Positions 1-8,855 of a stretch of DNA of 64,000 bases are shown one piece after another (position 1 is the stretch's first letter; every line of letters begins with the position of its first letter). The DNA comes from an uncultured Eubacteriales bacterium (GTDB lineage: Bacteria; Bacillota; Clostridia; Christensenellales; Borkfalkiaceae), in NCBI GenBank assembly GCA_905207235.1, contig CAJLKN010000005.1:1-64000 (forward strand), written 5' to 3'. Made by a program: the position numbers and the translations under genes. The notes below the pieces were generated by a model. The model saw only the letters and a list, made by a program, of their open reading frames with translations. It was not told where the DNA came from and did not search any database.

Positions 1-32
1 CGGTTGGGCGCGGCATATGCCGCGCCCAACCG
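1..32. terminator. Perfect 32-bp palindrome, likely terminator
   Basis: A perfect inverted repeat (CGGTTGGGCGCGGCA arms) lies four bases beyond the stop of the leftward TetR gene. The position fits a terminator for that gene or for whatever enters from the left. The leftward T-run, if any, is outside the window. Confidence 0.6.
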
Positions 33-36
33 CATT

Positions 37-612
37 TTATTGCGCGAAACCTGTAAGTCCGCTCAAAAGAAAAGTTTTTATTATTTGCGCGACTTCTTCA
101 GCCGTTTCGCGCTCCTCTTTGTTGTTTAGCCAGCAGTATATAACGCTGTTGAAGCTCGCCTGAAGATAGCCGAGAAAGTATTCCCTGTTCAGACTGTCTT
201 TCAATTTTCCTTCGTCCGTCCATTTTTTTATTATCGTTTTGTCCAGCTCTTCCGATATGCGGTTGGGCAACTGCGAAGCTATGCCGCGCTCGAGCACGCA
301 TATCCTGTAAATGTCCTCGTTTTTTTCAATAATGTGCACTAAATTCAATATCACGCGATAAATTTCGTCCTGATTTTCAATGGTCAGCTTTGTTATTCCG
401 TCCAGATTGGCGCAAGCCAACATGTCGTCGCCCATTTCGTCTAATAAAGAGTAGATGTCCTCGTAGTGAAAATAAAAAGTCGGTCTGCTTATTTCCGCCG
501 CGGAACATATGTCGGCAATGGTTATCTTTTGTATGGGCTTGCGCTTTATAAGCTCCAAAAATGCCTGCTTTATCACCATTTTAGTGTATTTCGTGCGCCT
601 GTCCGTCTTCAT
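37..612 (-). CDS. TetR/AcrR-family transcriptional regulator
   Basis: Predicted dimeric DNA-binding repressor of 191 residues. The N-terminal 50 residues carry the TetR helix-turn-helix, with the typical KITIADICSAAEISRPTFYFHY stretch split across recognition and linker helices; the C-terminal two thirds are an unassigned helical ligand domain. The frame is open 50 codons further upstream, but the ATG at 612 is chosen because an AAAAAGGT Shine-Dalgarno lies seven bases before it and family homology begins there. It is divergent from the ABC exporter genes at 777-3989 and shares a 160-base promoter region with them, so it probably controls that exporter. The ligand is unknown. Confidence 0.85.
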   Translation of the reverse strand: MKTDRRTKYTKMVIKQAFLELIKRKPIQKITIADICSAAEISRPTFYFHYEDIYSLLDEMGDDMLACANLDGITKLTIENQDEIYRVILNLVHIIEKNEDIYRICVLERGIASQLPNRISEELDKTIIKKWTDEGKLKDSLNREYFLGYLQASFNSVIYCWLNNKEERETAEEVAQIIKTFLLSGLTGFAQ

Positions 613-632
613 TTTTTTACCTTTTTTAACAT

Positions 633-708
633 ATTGTATTTTGCTGTAAAACAACGTACAAATCAGCATAAATTGACATTTGACATTTATCTTACAGTTG
701 TATAAAAT
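633..708. promoter_or_regulatory. Divergent promoters between TetR gene and ABC exporter
   Basis: Rightward: TTGACA (680-685), 17-bp spacer, TAAAAT (703-708), with a second TTGACA seven bases upstream (673-678). Leftward: TTGTAC (656-661 on the minus strand), 17 bp, TACAAT (633-638). The two -35 boxes are about 20 bp apart, so one bound TetR dimer could cover both. No clean operator palindrome is evident. Confidence 0.7.
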
Positions 709-776
709 TATAATATATAATTTTAAGCGTGTCAAGGCGGCGTTTGTTTTGCGCGCCGACATAAAAAGAGGAAGTT

Positions 777-1481
777 ATGCAGCACTATATAGAGCTTACG
801 GGCGTAACCAAAATATACCGCATGGGCGAAGTGAAAATCGAAGCGCTGTCGGGCATGGACTTTTTTATCGAAAAGGGCGAATTCGTCGTCATAGTAGGTC
901 CGAGCGGCGCGGGCAAGACTACCGTTTTGAATATTCTCGGCGGAATGGACACGGCGACGGAGGGGAAAGTCGTCGTGGACGGCGAGGAGGTAAGCGCTCT
1001 GCGCGGCAAAAAACTCGTGCGCTACCGCCGCGAGGAAGTTGGGTTTGTGTTCCAGTTTTATAACCTGATGCAGAACCTGACCGCGCTCGAAAACGTAGAA
1101 CTCGCGCTCCAGATAAGCAAAAAGCCGCTGGACGCTTCCATGGTTTTAGACGAGGTGGGACTTTCCGAGCGAAAAAACAACTTCCCCTCGCAGCTTTCGG
1201 GCGGCGAACAGCAGAGGGTGGCGATAGCGCGCGCCCTCGCAAAAAATCCCAAATTGCTCCTCTGCGACGAGCCCACGGGCGCGCTCGATTACGTTACGGG
1301 CAAGGCGGTTTTGAAACTTTTGCAGGAAACCTGCCGCGAGCGCGGAATGACGGTCATAATTATAACGCACAACAGCGCGCTCACGCCCATGGCGGACAGG
1401 GTTATACGCATCAAAAACGGCAGGGCGGAGAGCTGCGAAATCAATCCTCATCCCGTTCCCGTCGAACAGATAGAGTGGTAA
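777..1481 (+). CDS. ABC transporter ATP-binding protein (MacB/LolD type)
   Basis: Cytoplasmic ATPase subunit, 234 residues, the usual length for MacB/LolD-type exporters and lipoprotein or antimicrobial-peptide transporters. Walker A is GPSGAGKT (residues 41-48), the Q-loop reads FQFYNLM, the signature is LSGGEQQRVAIARA, and Walker B is LLLCDEPTGALD, followed by an H-loop IITHN. All catalytic residues are present. It is preceded by GAGGAAG and followed after 12 bases by the FtsX-type permease that it should energise. Control is probably by the divergent TetR protein. The substrate cannot be read from the sequence. Confidence 0.92.
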   Translation: MQHYIELTGVTKIYRMGEVKIEALSGMDFFIEKGEFVVIVGPSGAGKTTVLNILGGMDTATEGKVVVDGEEVSALRGKKLVRYRREEVGFVFQFYNLMQNLTALENVELALQISKKPLDASMVLDEVGLSERKNNFPSQLSGGEQQRVAIARALAKNPKLLLCDEPTGALDYVTGKAVLKLLQETCRERGMTVIIITHNSALTPMADRVIRIKNGRAESCEINPHPVPVEQIEW

Positions 1482-1493
1482 AGGGGCGGGCAG

Positions 1494-3989
1494 ATGAAGG
1501 CGCTTTATAAAGATTTTTTCAGAGGAATACTCAAAAATAAAGGCAAATTTATTTCGGTATTCTTCATAATTCTGCTGGGTGCGGCGTTCTTTTCGGGACT
1601 GCGTTCGAGCAAAAACGACATGCTGTTTTCGGCGGAAAAGTATTACGACAATCAGAACCTTTTCGATATCTCCGTAGTCAGCACGGCGGGACTGACGGAC
1701 GACGACGTCTCCTCGCTTATGGCTCTCGACGAGGTGGAGACAGCGGAGGGCGTTTATTCGCTTGACGTGCTGTGCAACACCGCCGACAGGCGCGCGGTCA
1801 AGCTCATTTCGCTCTCGTCTCAAATTAATATTCCCGTCGTCGAGGGCAATCTGCCCCAAAAAGACGACGAATGCCTTTTAGACGCCCTTTTGCTGGAACT
1901 CGGCACGTATCAGGTGGGCGATAAAATACAGTTTCTTTCGGGCGGAGATACAGACCTTTCCGAACAGCTGGTTTACACCGAATACACCATTTCGGGTTTT
2001 GCCGACCTGCCGCAGTATATGGACCTCAACAGGGGCACGGGCACAGTCGGCAACGGCGAGATTGACGGCTTCGCGCTTATCAGACCCGAGGCGTTCGCTT
2101 TTGATTATTACACGCAGGTAAATATCCTTGCGTCGGGCGCGAAGGATATCGACAGCTTCAAGGAAGAATACGACAATCTTATAAGCAAAGCAAAAGAGAG
2201 CATAGAGGGCATATCTGCCGCCGCCTGCGACAGAAGGTATGAAGAACTTATTTCGCAGTTCGCCGGTCTCCCCATTCCGCCCGAAATGCTCGAAGAGCTC
2301 GTCCCCCGACCCGAGTGGTACGTCCTGGGGCGCGAAACGGTGTTTTCTTATGTGAATTTCCGCAGCGACGCAGACAGAATTGCAAGCCTTGGCGAGCTTC
2401 TGCCAATAGTCTTTTTCCTCGTGGCTGCGCTCGTCAGCCTCACGGCGATGACGCGCATGGTCGAGGAGGAGAGGCAGCAGATAGGCACTTTGAAAGCGCT
2501 CGGCTGCGGCAACGGCGCGGTGCTTGCAAGGTATCTGATGTACGCGCTCATTCCAACGCTTCTGGGCTCCGTGGTCGGCGTGCTTATAGGCGAAAAACTA
2601 TTCCCGCTCGCCATAATGAATACTTACGCCCTGCTCTATCAGGGGCTGACTTCATTCGTTCTGCCCTATAACCTCGTCGAGGGCTCGATAGCCGTCGCCG
2701 CGAGCGTATTGAGCACGGGCATCGCCGCGGTTGCGGCAAGTTTAAGCATTTCGCGCGCCTGCCCCGCGCAGATTATGCGCCCCGAAGCTCCTAAACCCGG
2801 CAAGAGGGTGCTTGCGGAGAGAATTCCTTTCCTATGGAAGAGGCTGAGCTTTACGCAGAAATCGACGATAAGAAATATGTTCCGCAACAAAAAGCGCTTC
2901 TTTATGACGATAATAGGCGTGGCGGGCTGTATGGGGCTCGTGCTCGTAGGTCTGGGCTTGCACGACTCCATTATGGACGTTGCGGATATGCAGTTTACCG
3001 ACCTCACTCATTATCAGGCGTCCGTTACCGTGCAGGAGGATATTTCCGCCGAGGACAGAACAGCCTTAGTCGATGAAATCGAGGCGGGCGCCGACGGCGT
3101 TTCGGCGTTCGTGCTATATCAGAAGTCTGTCGATGTTCAGGGCAAAGACGCATTGCAGACGGTAACGCTCTGCGTTCCCGAGAGCGTCGACGGCATAGAA
3201 AATTATTTCACTTTCCGCGAAAGGGCGGGCAAAAAGGGTGTAAGCATTTCGGACGACGGCGGCATAATAAGCGAAAAGACGGCAAAAACGCTGGGTGTTT
3301 CGGTGGGCGACAGCGTATCGTTCAGAGACGGAAATTCACAAACCGTAACCGTAAAAATTACGGCGATTTACGAAAATTACATCGGGCATTACCTGTTTAT
3401 AAATACGCAGCTCTATGAAAATCTGTTCGGCGAAGTCCCGTCGTACAATCAGATACTTTTGGAGTATGCGGATACCTCGGAAAGTTTCCAGAGCGAACTG
3501 GGCAGCGCAATACTTGCGCACAGCTCCGTGCAGGGCGTATCATTCACTTCGGCGCTCGTCGATTGGGCGAACGACACGCTCTCCTCGCTCAATACGATAG
3601 TTTTAATCGTGCTTGCCGCGGCGGCTCTGCTGGCGATAGTCGTTCTGTATAACCTTAACAGCATAAACATCGCCGAGCGAAAGCGAGAGCTCGCCACGCT
3701 GAAAGTGCTCGGCTTCTACGACAAGGAAGTCGCCTCTTACGTCTATAAGGAAAACGTACTGCTTACAATCATAGGCATAATTCTCGGCATAGGTTTCGGT
3801 ATACTGCTTCATCAGTACGTCATTCAATCTATCGAAGTCGACCTCATAATGTTCGGCAGAAGCATTTACTGGTACAGCTATCTGCTGGGCGGACTGCTTA
3901 CGCTGGCGTTCTCGCTCATAATAAACCTTGTCATGTACAAGAGCCTGCAACGCATAGACATGATAGAATCGCTGAAGAGCATAGAATGA
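1494..3989 (+). CDS. FtsX/MacB-type ABC transporter permease
   Basis: Integral membrane partner of the preceding ATPase, 831 residues. One N-terminal membrane helix (about 17-36) is followed by a large extracytoplasmic MacB-PCD-like domain, a block of three helices around 295-425, a second extracytoplasmic domain, and a final block of helices around 695-820. This two-FtsX-domain layout is seen in large Firmicute permeases that export or sense peptides or lipids. The C-terminal block includes the typical RKRELATLKVLGF loop that contacts the ATPase. A GGCGGGCAG stretch lies before the ATG. Two strong hairpins follow the stop. Confidence 0.9.
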   Translation: MKALYKDFFRGILKNKGKFISVFFIILLGAAFFSGLRSSKNDMLFSAEKYYDNQNLFDISVVSTAGLTDDDVSSLMALDEVETAEGVYSLDVLCNTADRRAVKLISLSSQINIPVVEGNLPQKDDECLLDALLLELGTYQVGDKIQFLSGGDTDLSEQLVYTEYTISGFADLPQYMDLNRGTGTVGNGEIDGFALIRPEAFAFDYYTQVNILASGAKDIDSFKEEYDNLISKAKESIEGISAAACDRRYEELISQFAGLPIPPEMLEELVPRPEWYVLGRETVFSYVNFRSDADRIASLGELLPIVFFLVAALVSLTAMTRMVEEERQQIGTLKALGCGNGAVLARYLMYALIPTLLGSVVGVLIGEKLFPLAIMNTYALLYQGLTSFVLPYNLVEGSIAVAASVLSTGIAAVAASLSISRACPAQIMRPEAPKPGKRVLAERIPFLWKRLSFTQKSTIRNMFRNKKRFFMTIIGVAGCMGLVLVGLGLHDSIMDVADMQFTDLTHYQASVTVQEDISAEDRTALVDEIEAGADGVSAFVLYQKSVDVQGKDALQTVTLCVPESVDGIENYFTFRERAGKKGVSISDDGGIISEKTAKTLGVSVGDSVSFRDGNSQTVTVKITAIYENYIGHYLFINTQLYENLFGEVPSYNQILLEYADTSESFQSELGSAILAHSSVQGVSFTSALVDWANDTLSSLNTIVLIVLAAAALLAIVVLYNLNSINIAERKRELATLKVLGFYDKEVASYVYKENVLLTIIGIILGIGFGILLHQYVIQSIEVDLIMFGRSIYWYSYLLGGLLTLAFSLIINLVMYKSLQRIDMIESLKSIE

Positions 3990-4032
3990 CGCGTAAAGCT
4001 GCGCAACGATATTCTGCTTATTAATAAAGTTG

Positions 4033-4064
4033 TTCCGCCCCGCCGCGCATGCGGCGGGGCGGAA
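4033..4064. terminator. GC-rich hairpin after permease
   Basis: Near-perfect inverted repeat with 14-bp arms (TTCCGCCCCGCCGC), 44 bases after the permease stop; a T-run follows a few bases later at 4070-4076. Probable rho-independent terminator of the exporter operon. Confidence 0.65.
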
Positions 4065-4092
4065 AGTCGTTTTTTGAAAAGACAAGTTTTTT

Positions 4093-4132
4093 GCCGTTCG
4101 CGCGGGGATATGCCCGCGCGAACGGCGCTTTT
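4093..4132 (+). terminator. Second GC-rich terminator hairpin
   Basis: GCCGTTCGCGCGGG arm, a six-base loop, and the complementary CCCGCGCGAACGGC arm, then GCTTTTTATA. A strong intrinsic terminator in tandem with the hairpin 30 bases upstream. Confidence 0.8.
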
Positions 4133-4237
4133 TATAAACAAATTCAAAAGTATTTCAATGCACGGTCGGGGCAAATGCGCGTTGTGCGTTAAAATATCGT
4201 CGTTTGCGGCATAATTATAAAAAAGGAGATTTTTATA

Positions 4238-5185
4238 ATGTGTACTGCGGCAAGTTTCAGAAAGGGCGGGCTGTATTTCGGCAGAACGCTCGACAATGAC
4301 GTTTCTTACGGAGAGGAGGTTGTAATAGCTCCGCGAAAGTTTGACTTCGGCTTTTGTAAAGGCGGCTACGCCATGGTCGGGATGGCGTTCGTGTGCGAAG
4401 GATATCCGCTGTTTTACGACGCAATGAACGAAAAAGGGCTGTGCATGGCGGGGCTCAATTTCGTGGGTAACGCCCGCTATGAAAAAGCCTCGGGCGGGGT
4501 CGGGGAGGTGGCGCAGTACGAGTTTATTCCCTACATTCTCTCGCGCTGCGAAAGTACAGAGGAGGCGGCGCAAGAGATAAAAAAAATCAGACTTACCGAC
4601 AGACCTTTCCGCCCTCAGCTGCCGTGCGCGCAGCTTCACTGGATGATTTCCGACGCGCGCCGCGACATCGTGGCAGAATGTACGGCGGAGGGCGTGAACA
4701 TCTATGAAAACGCCGTCGGCGTGCTCGCCAACAATCCGCCCTTCGGGCAGCAGCTTCTGAACCTGAGCGACTACATGTCGCTCTCGGCGGCGCAGCCCGA
4801 AAATACCTTCTGTCCGTCGATAGATTTGCAGCGTTACAGCCTCGGCATGGGGGCGATAGGCTTGCCGGGCGACCTTTCGTCGCGCTCGCGCTTCGTGCGT
4901 GCGGCGTTTGCGAGAAACAACTGCATATGCGACGACGGGCAGGGCGTTAACGCGCTCTTTCACATACTTGGCAGCGTTGAGCAGGTGCGCGGCTGCAACG
5001 TGCTCAAAAAGGGGTGCGAAACGACGCTCTACACATCCTGTTGCGACGCTTCGGCGGGCATATATTATTACACGACTTACGAAAATCACGCGCTCACCGC
5101 CGTCGATATGAAATCGCGCCATTTGAATTGCTCCAAACTCATGCGCTTCCCCCTCGTAAAGAGCGAAAAAATCACCTTTGCATAA
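4238..5185 (+). CDS. Choloylglycine-hydrolase-family Ntn hydrolase
   Basis: Linear-amide C-N hydrolase (bile-salt hydrolase/penicillin V acylase/acid-ceramidase-like family), 315 residues, normal family length. After removal of Met1, Cys2 is the expected N-terminal nucleophile (MCTAASF). Arg16 and Asp19 (LYFGRTLDND), Asn165/Asn166 (VLANNPPF) and Arg216/Arg218 (GDLSSRSRF) match the conserved catalytic positions of the family. There is no signal peptide, so it acts in the cytoplasm. An AAGGAG site lies nine bases before the ATG. It stands alone between terminators. Bile-salt hydrolysis is plausible for a gut anaerobe, but the family also cleaves penicillin V and N-acyl lactones, so the substrate is left open. 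Confidence 0.88.
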   Translation: MCTAASFRKGGLYFGRTLDNDVSYGEEVVIAPRKFDFGFCKGGYAMVGMAFVCEGYPLFYDAMNEKGLCMAGLNFVGNARYEKASGGVGEVAQYEFIPYILSRCESTEEAAQEIKKIRLTDRPFRPQLPCAQLHWMISDARRDIVAECTAEGVNIYENAVGVLANNPPFGQQLLNLSDYMSLSAAQPENTFCPSIDLQRYSLGMGAIGLPGDLSSRSRFVRAAFARNNCICDDGQGVNALFHILGSVEQVRGCNVLKKGCETTLYTSCCDASAGIYYYTTYENHALTAVDMKSRHLNCSKLMRFPLVKSEKITFA

Positions 5186-5235
5186 GCGGCGGGGGTGAAG
5201 AGTAAAGGCGTTTTGAATTTATAATTTTATAAACT

Positions 5236-5269
5236 GCCGCCCGCGGGCGCGAATGCGGTCGCGGGCGGC
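5236..5269 (+). terminator. Terminator after Ntn hydrolase
   Basis: GCCGCCCGCG/CGCGGGCGGC arms of 10 bp followed by GATTTTGTT, 50 bases after the hydrolase stop. Confidence 0.65.
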
Positions 5270-5405
5270 GATTTTGTTGCACGAAAAATTTTTCCGCGGC
5301 GATAAATTATGAAAAAAATAGTCTCTTTGCTGCGCTTTGCGTCGCAGAGCGCAGATTTTACAATTTTTTTGCGGTCAGGCGCTTTTTTTGCTCGGCAAAA
5401 TGTGT

Positions 5406-5467
5406 TATAATTATATGTGAAAAAAGGCAACGAAAGGGCGGGTGCGCGCACCCGACGGTATTTTTTT
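5406..5467 (+). promoter_or_regulatory. -10 box and palindromic leader of phosphofructokinase gene
   Basis: TATAAT at 5406-5411, with no good -35 hexamer. The predicted leader contains a perfect 16-bp palindrome (CGGGTGCGCGCACCCG, 5439-5454) ending 13 bases before the ATG. No clear SD exists; the palindrome occupies the place where one would sit. Confidence 0.5.
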
Positions 5468-6535
5468 ATGAGGATTGGTATTTTAACGAGCGGCGGTGAC
5501 TGCGCAGGTCTCAACGCCGTAATCAGGGCGGCGGGCATTTCCATTTTCCGCAACATAAAGGGCGCCGAACTTATCGGCATTCCCGAAGGCTACGGCGGAC
5601 TTATCCGCGGCGAACAGGTAAAACTGCGCAAAAGCGACATACAGGGCATTCTCGCCGAGGGGGGAACTATACTCGGCTCATCCCGCCAGCCGTTCAAACA
5701 GATGGAGACGGTCGGCGAAGACGGCACTTCCAAGTTGCAGAAGATGGTGGCAAACTACAACAAAATGGAGCTCGACTGCCTTATAGCGATAGGCGGCGCT
5801 GGCACGCACAAAAATGCCGCTCTCTTAACGCGCGAGGGGTGCAGGGTAATAGGCGTTCCCAAGACGATAGATAACGACATATGGGGCACGGACGTAACTT
5901 TCGGCTTCCAGACGGCGGTTGAGGTGGCGTGCTCGTGCATGGACAGAATAAGGACGACGGCGGAAAGCCATGCGAGGGTTATGCTCGTAGAGATTATGGG
6001 CAACAAGGCGGGCTGGCTCGCGCTTCACTCGGGCATAGCGGCGGGCGCAGACGCCATACTCATACCCGAAATGCCCTTTTCGGAGGATGAACTCTGCCGC
6101 TTCATAACCGCAAAAAAGAAGAGCGGCGCGCGCAGCGTGCTCATAGCCGTCGCCGAGGGCGCGCATATACGCGCCGAAGCTGGGCTCAAGAGAAAACAGC
6201 GTTCCTTCGCCAGGGCGGAACTGGGCGAAAAGACTATAACCAACCACCTCGCAGAATATATCGAGGAAAAGACGGGGTACGCTTCGCGCACTTCCGTTCT
6301 TGGCTATGTTCAGAGGGGCGGCGCGCCCTGCGCTTACGACAGACTGCTCTGCACCCGCCTCGGCGAAGCCGCGGCTAACCTCGTATCCGAGGGCAGGTTC
6401 GGCGTGACCGTAGCCGTCAGGGGCAACTCGCTCACGACTAACAGGCTGGAAGACGTTGCAGGCAAATACAAATACGTTACCCGCGGCGACAGAATGGTCA
6501 AGTGCGCGGGCGAGCTGGGAATTTTCCTCGGCTGA
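5468..6535 (+). CDS. 6-phosphofructokinase (group III type) with altered GGDG motif
   Basis: Glycolytic enzyme phosphorylating fructose-6-phosphate, 355 residues. The glycine-rich start ILTSGGDCAGLN, the PKTIDND substrate motif (131-137), TFGFQTA, the RTTAESHARVM stretch and MGNKAGWLAL are all typical. The phosphoryl-donor motif that is normally GGDG (ATP) or GGDD (PPi) reads GGAG (109-112), so the Mg-binding Asp is Ala111. Related clostridial proteins with GGNG are known to me, so this may be a branch with a different donor or a regulatory paralogue. The ATG at 5468 is chosen over the in-frame GTG at 5417 because homology starts there. ppk follows 34 bases later. Confidence 0.85.
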   Translation: MRIGILTSGGDCAGLNAVIRAAGISIFRNIKGAELIGIPEGYGGLIRGEQVKLRKSDIQGILAEGGTILGSSRQPFKQMETVGEDGTSKLQKMVANYNKMELDCLIAIGGAGTHKNAALLTREGCRVIGVPKTIDNDIWGTDVTFGFQTAVEVACSCMDRIRTTAESHARVMLVEIMGNKAGWLALHSGIAAGADAILIPEMPFSEDELCRFITAKKKSGARSVLIAVAEGAHIRAEAGLKRKQRSFARAELGEKTITNHLAEYIEEKTGYASRTSVLGYVQRGGAPCAYDRLLCTRLGEAAANLVSEGRFGVTVAVRGNSLTTNRLEDVAGKYKYVTRGDRMVKCAGELGIFLG

Positions 6536-6569
6536 AAAGTGGCGCAAATCGCGCCGAACGGAGATAATT

Positions 6570-8633
6570 ATGGCTTGTGAAAAGAGCAAGACTAAAAATT
6601 TCATAAAGGACATCTACATAAACAGGGAATACAGCTGGCTTATGTTCAATAACCGCGTCCTCGACCAGGCGTCGGACGAGGTCAATCCCCTGCTCGAAAG
6701 GGCTAAATTCCTCGCTATATCCGCCTCCAACCTCGACGAGTTTTTTATGGTAAGAGTGGGCAGTTTATACAACGAGCTCGCTTCCTCGCCGCAGGAGCGT
6801 GAAAATAAGACGGGGCTGACTGCGCAAAAACAGCTCGACGGCATAAGTCGCGCGGTCAGGGAATATTATTCCGCGCGCTCGGCTTGCTACGTCGCGCTCA
6901 ACAAGGCTCTCGCACAGCGCGGAGTGCGCATCGTCAAAGTGGCTCGCCTTTCGCCCAAGCGCATTAAGGAGTGCGAGGCGCTGTTTAAAACCAGCGTTCT
7001 GCCTATGCTCTCCCTCATGGTATTGGACGCAAAACACCCCATGATGCAGTTCGAAAACAAGCGCAATTACATGCTCTACGACCTCGCAAGGGGCGACAGG
7101 CGCATGGTGGGCGTCATGGCGCTCAACGACAACCTGCCCAAAATTTACCGCGTAGGTTCGGGCGAAAGCGTAAAGCTGGTTACTCTCGAGGAGATGGTGC
7201 GCTATTTCGGACATACGGCTTTCACGGGTTACGACGTCAAGGACAGCATGCTCATGCGGGTAACGCGCAACGCCGATTTCGATACATATATCGACGATTC
7301 CGACGTCGAGCACGACTTTTCGCAGATTATGAAAAGCAAAGTCGCTTCTAGGGCGCGCATGAACATTGTGCGCTTAGAGACGGACAAGGAAGACGGCAGG
7401 CTTAAAGAGTTTGCTTTAAAGCTCATTAAAATTTCGCCCGACTTCTGCTTTTACGACAAGCGGTTTTTCGACTATAAATTCCTGTTCTCGCTCGCTAAAT
7501 ATCTGCCCGAAGGGCTGGCGGCGGAGCTCAAATACCCGCCCTTCAAAGGCGCAGTTGCGGAAAGCCTTTCATCCTGCCCGTCGCTTATCGACGAAGTTCT
7601 TTCGCGCGATATCTTCCTTTCGTATCCTTACGACGCTATGACGCCGCTCGAAGACCTTCTGGAGCAATGCTCGCGCGACGACAGGGTAAGTTCGATAGCC
7701 ATTACCATTTACCGCCTTGCGCACCATTCTCGCATAGCCGACATATTGTGCCGCGCCAGCGAAAACGGCAAGCTGGTAACGGTGGTTATCGAGCTGTGCG
7801 CGCGCTTCGACGAAGAAAACAACATGTATTTTGCCCGCAAATTGCAGGAGGCGGGCTGCACGATAATTTACGGAATGGAAAATTACAAGGTTCATTCCAA
7901 AATCATATCGGTTGTAATGCAGGGCGCGGAGGGGGTAAGCTATATAACCCACCTCGGCACGGGCAACTACAACGAATCGACGAGCAAGCAGTACACCGAC
8001 CTCAACATTATAACTTCCGACAGGGCGATAGGCGAGGACGCCGCGGCGTTCTTCCGCAACATAGCTATCTGCAACACCGATTACAGGTATAACAGACTGC
8101 TCGTCGCGCCCGAAACGCTTAAAACGGGCATAATTGCCTGCATTGACCGCGAAATCGAGCGCGCTCAGTCTGGCAAGGGCGGGTTTATTCTCGCAAAGAT
8201 GAACAGTCTTACAGATAAAGCCATAATAGATAAGTTCTGCGAGGCGAGCAGGGCGGGCGTAAAAATACGCCTCATCGTGCGCGGAATATGCTGTATTCTG
8301 CCCGAGGTCGAGGGCAAGACGGAAAATATCTCCGTCGTGAGCATAGTGGGAAGATTTCTCGAACATTCCAGGGTTTACTCCTTCGGCAGGGGCAAGGACA
8401 GAATAACCTACATATCCTCCGCCGACCTCATGACGCGCAACGTCGATAAGCGAGTGGAAATCGCGGCGCCCGTGCTCGATAAGGCGATAGAGGAAAAAAT
8501 AATCGGCATGCTCGAAGTCATGCTCAAGGACAATATAAGGGCGAGAAAACTGTGCCGCGACGGCAAATACCGCAGAGTGGAAGGTCAGCCGCCCCTCGAC
8601 AGCCAGCAATATTTCCTCGAAAACAGAAACTGA
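6570..8633 (+). CDS. Polyphosphate kinase (PPK1)
   Basis: Makes polyphosphate from ATP reversibly through a phosphohistidine; 687 residues, the same size as the E. coli enzyme. The N-terminal region reads INREYSWLMFNNRVL, then come the head domain and the two C-terminal catalytic domains. The catalytic His is in YKVHSKI (His442), and THLGTGNYNESTSKQYTDL follows. The ATG at 6570 is preceded by GGAG at a good distance; the frame opens earlier inside pfk but without a start site. It lies 34 bases after pfk and may be co-transcribed with it. Confidence 0.95.
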   Translation: MACEKSKTKNFIKDIYINREYSWLMFNNRVLDQASDEVNPLLERAKFLAISASNLDEFFMVRVGSLYNELASSPQERENKTGLTAQKQLDGISRAVREYYSARSACYVALNKALAQRGVRIVKVARLSPKRIKECEALFKTSVLPMLSLMVLDAKHPMMQFENKRNYMLYDLARGDRRMVGVMALNDNLPKIYRVGSGESVKLVTLEEMVRYFGHTAFTGYDVKDSMLMRVTRNADFDTYIDDSDVEHDFSQIMKSKVASRARMNIVRLETDKEDGRLKEFALKLIKISPDFCFYDKRFFDYKFLFSLAKYLPEGLAAELKYPPFKGAVAESLSSCPSLIDEVLSRDIFLSYPYDAMTPLEDLLEQCSRDDRVSSIAITIYRLAHHSRIADILCRASENGKLVTVVIELCARFDEENNMYFARKLQEAGCTIIYGMENYKVHSKIISVVMQGAEGVSYITHLGTGNYNESTSKQYTDLNIITSDRAIGEDAAAFFRNIAICNTDYRYNRLLVAPETLKTGIIACIDREIERAQSGKGGFILAKMNSLTDKAIIDKFCEASRAGVKIRLIVRGICCILPEVEGKTENISVVSIVGRFLEHSRVYSFGRGKDRITYISSADLMTRNVDKRVEIAAPVLDKAIEEKIIGMLEVMLKDNIRARKLCRDGKYRRVEGQPPLDSQQYFLENRN

Positions 8634-8792
8634 AAGTAAATTTTCAGCCTTTCCGTGCGCGCAAAAAGATTTTTTGTCGCATTTTTACCCGTGAACGCGT
8701 ATTAAAAGACCGTTCGGGGCAATAAATAAGCATGCGCAGCGCCGCTACGGAACGGAAAATTTATGAAAAATAATTTTTTTTGTAATATTTAT

Positions 8793-8821
8793 TTACAATT
8801 CCCCTTTCCGCGTGATATAAT
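8793..8821 (+). promoter_or_regulatory. Promoter of CvpA-like gene
   Basis: TTACAA (8793-8798), 17-bp spacer, TATAAT (8816-8821). The 216-base space after ppk holds nothing else that I can identify. Confidence 0.7.
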
Positions 8822-8855
8822 ATAAAGCGCATAAATAGATAGGGAGGTAGTGCTA

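Noticed and set aside
4250..5122. 414-codon antisense frame (3878-5122) opposite the Ntn hydrolase
   Set aside because: The plus-strand product carries all catalytic residues of the family; the antisense product is arginine- and histidine-rich shadow sequence.
5417..5467. GTG start of phosphofructokinase at 5417
   Set aside because: It would add 17 basic residues absent from the family and begins only five bases after the -10 box end; ATG at 5468 fits homology.
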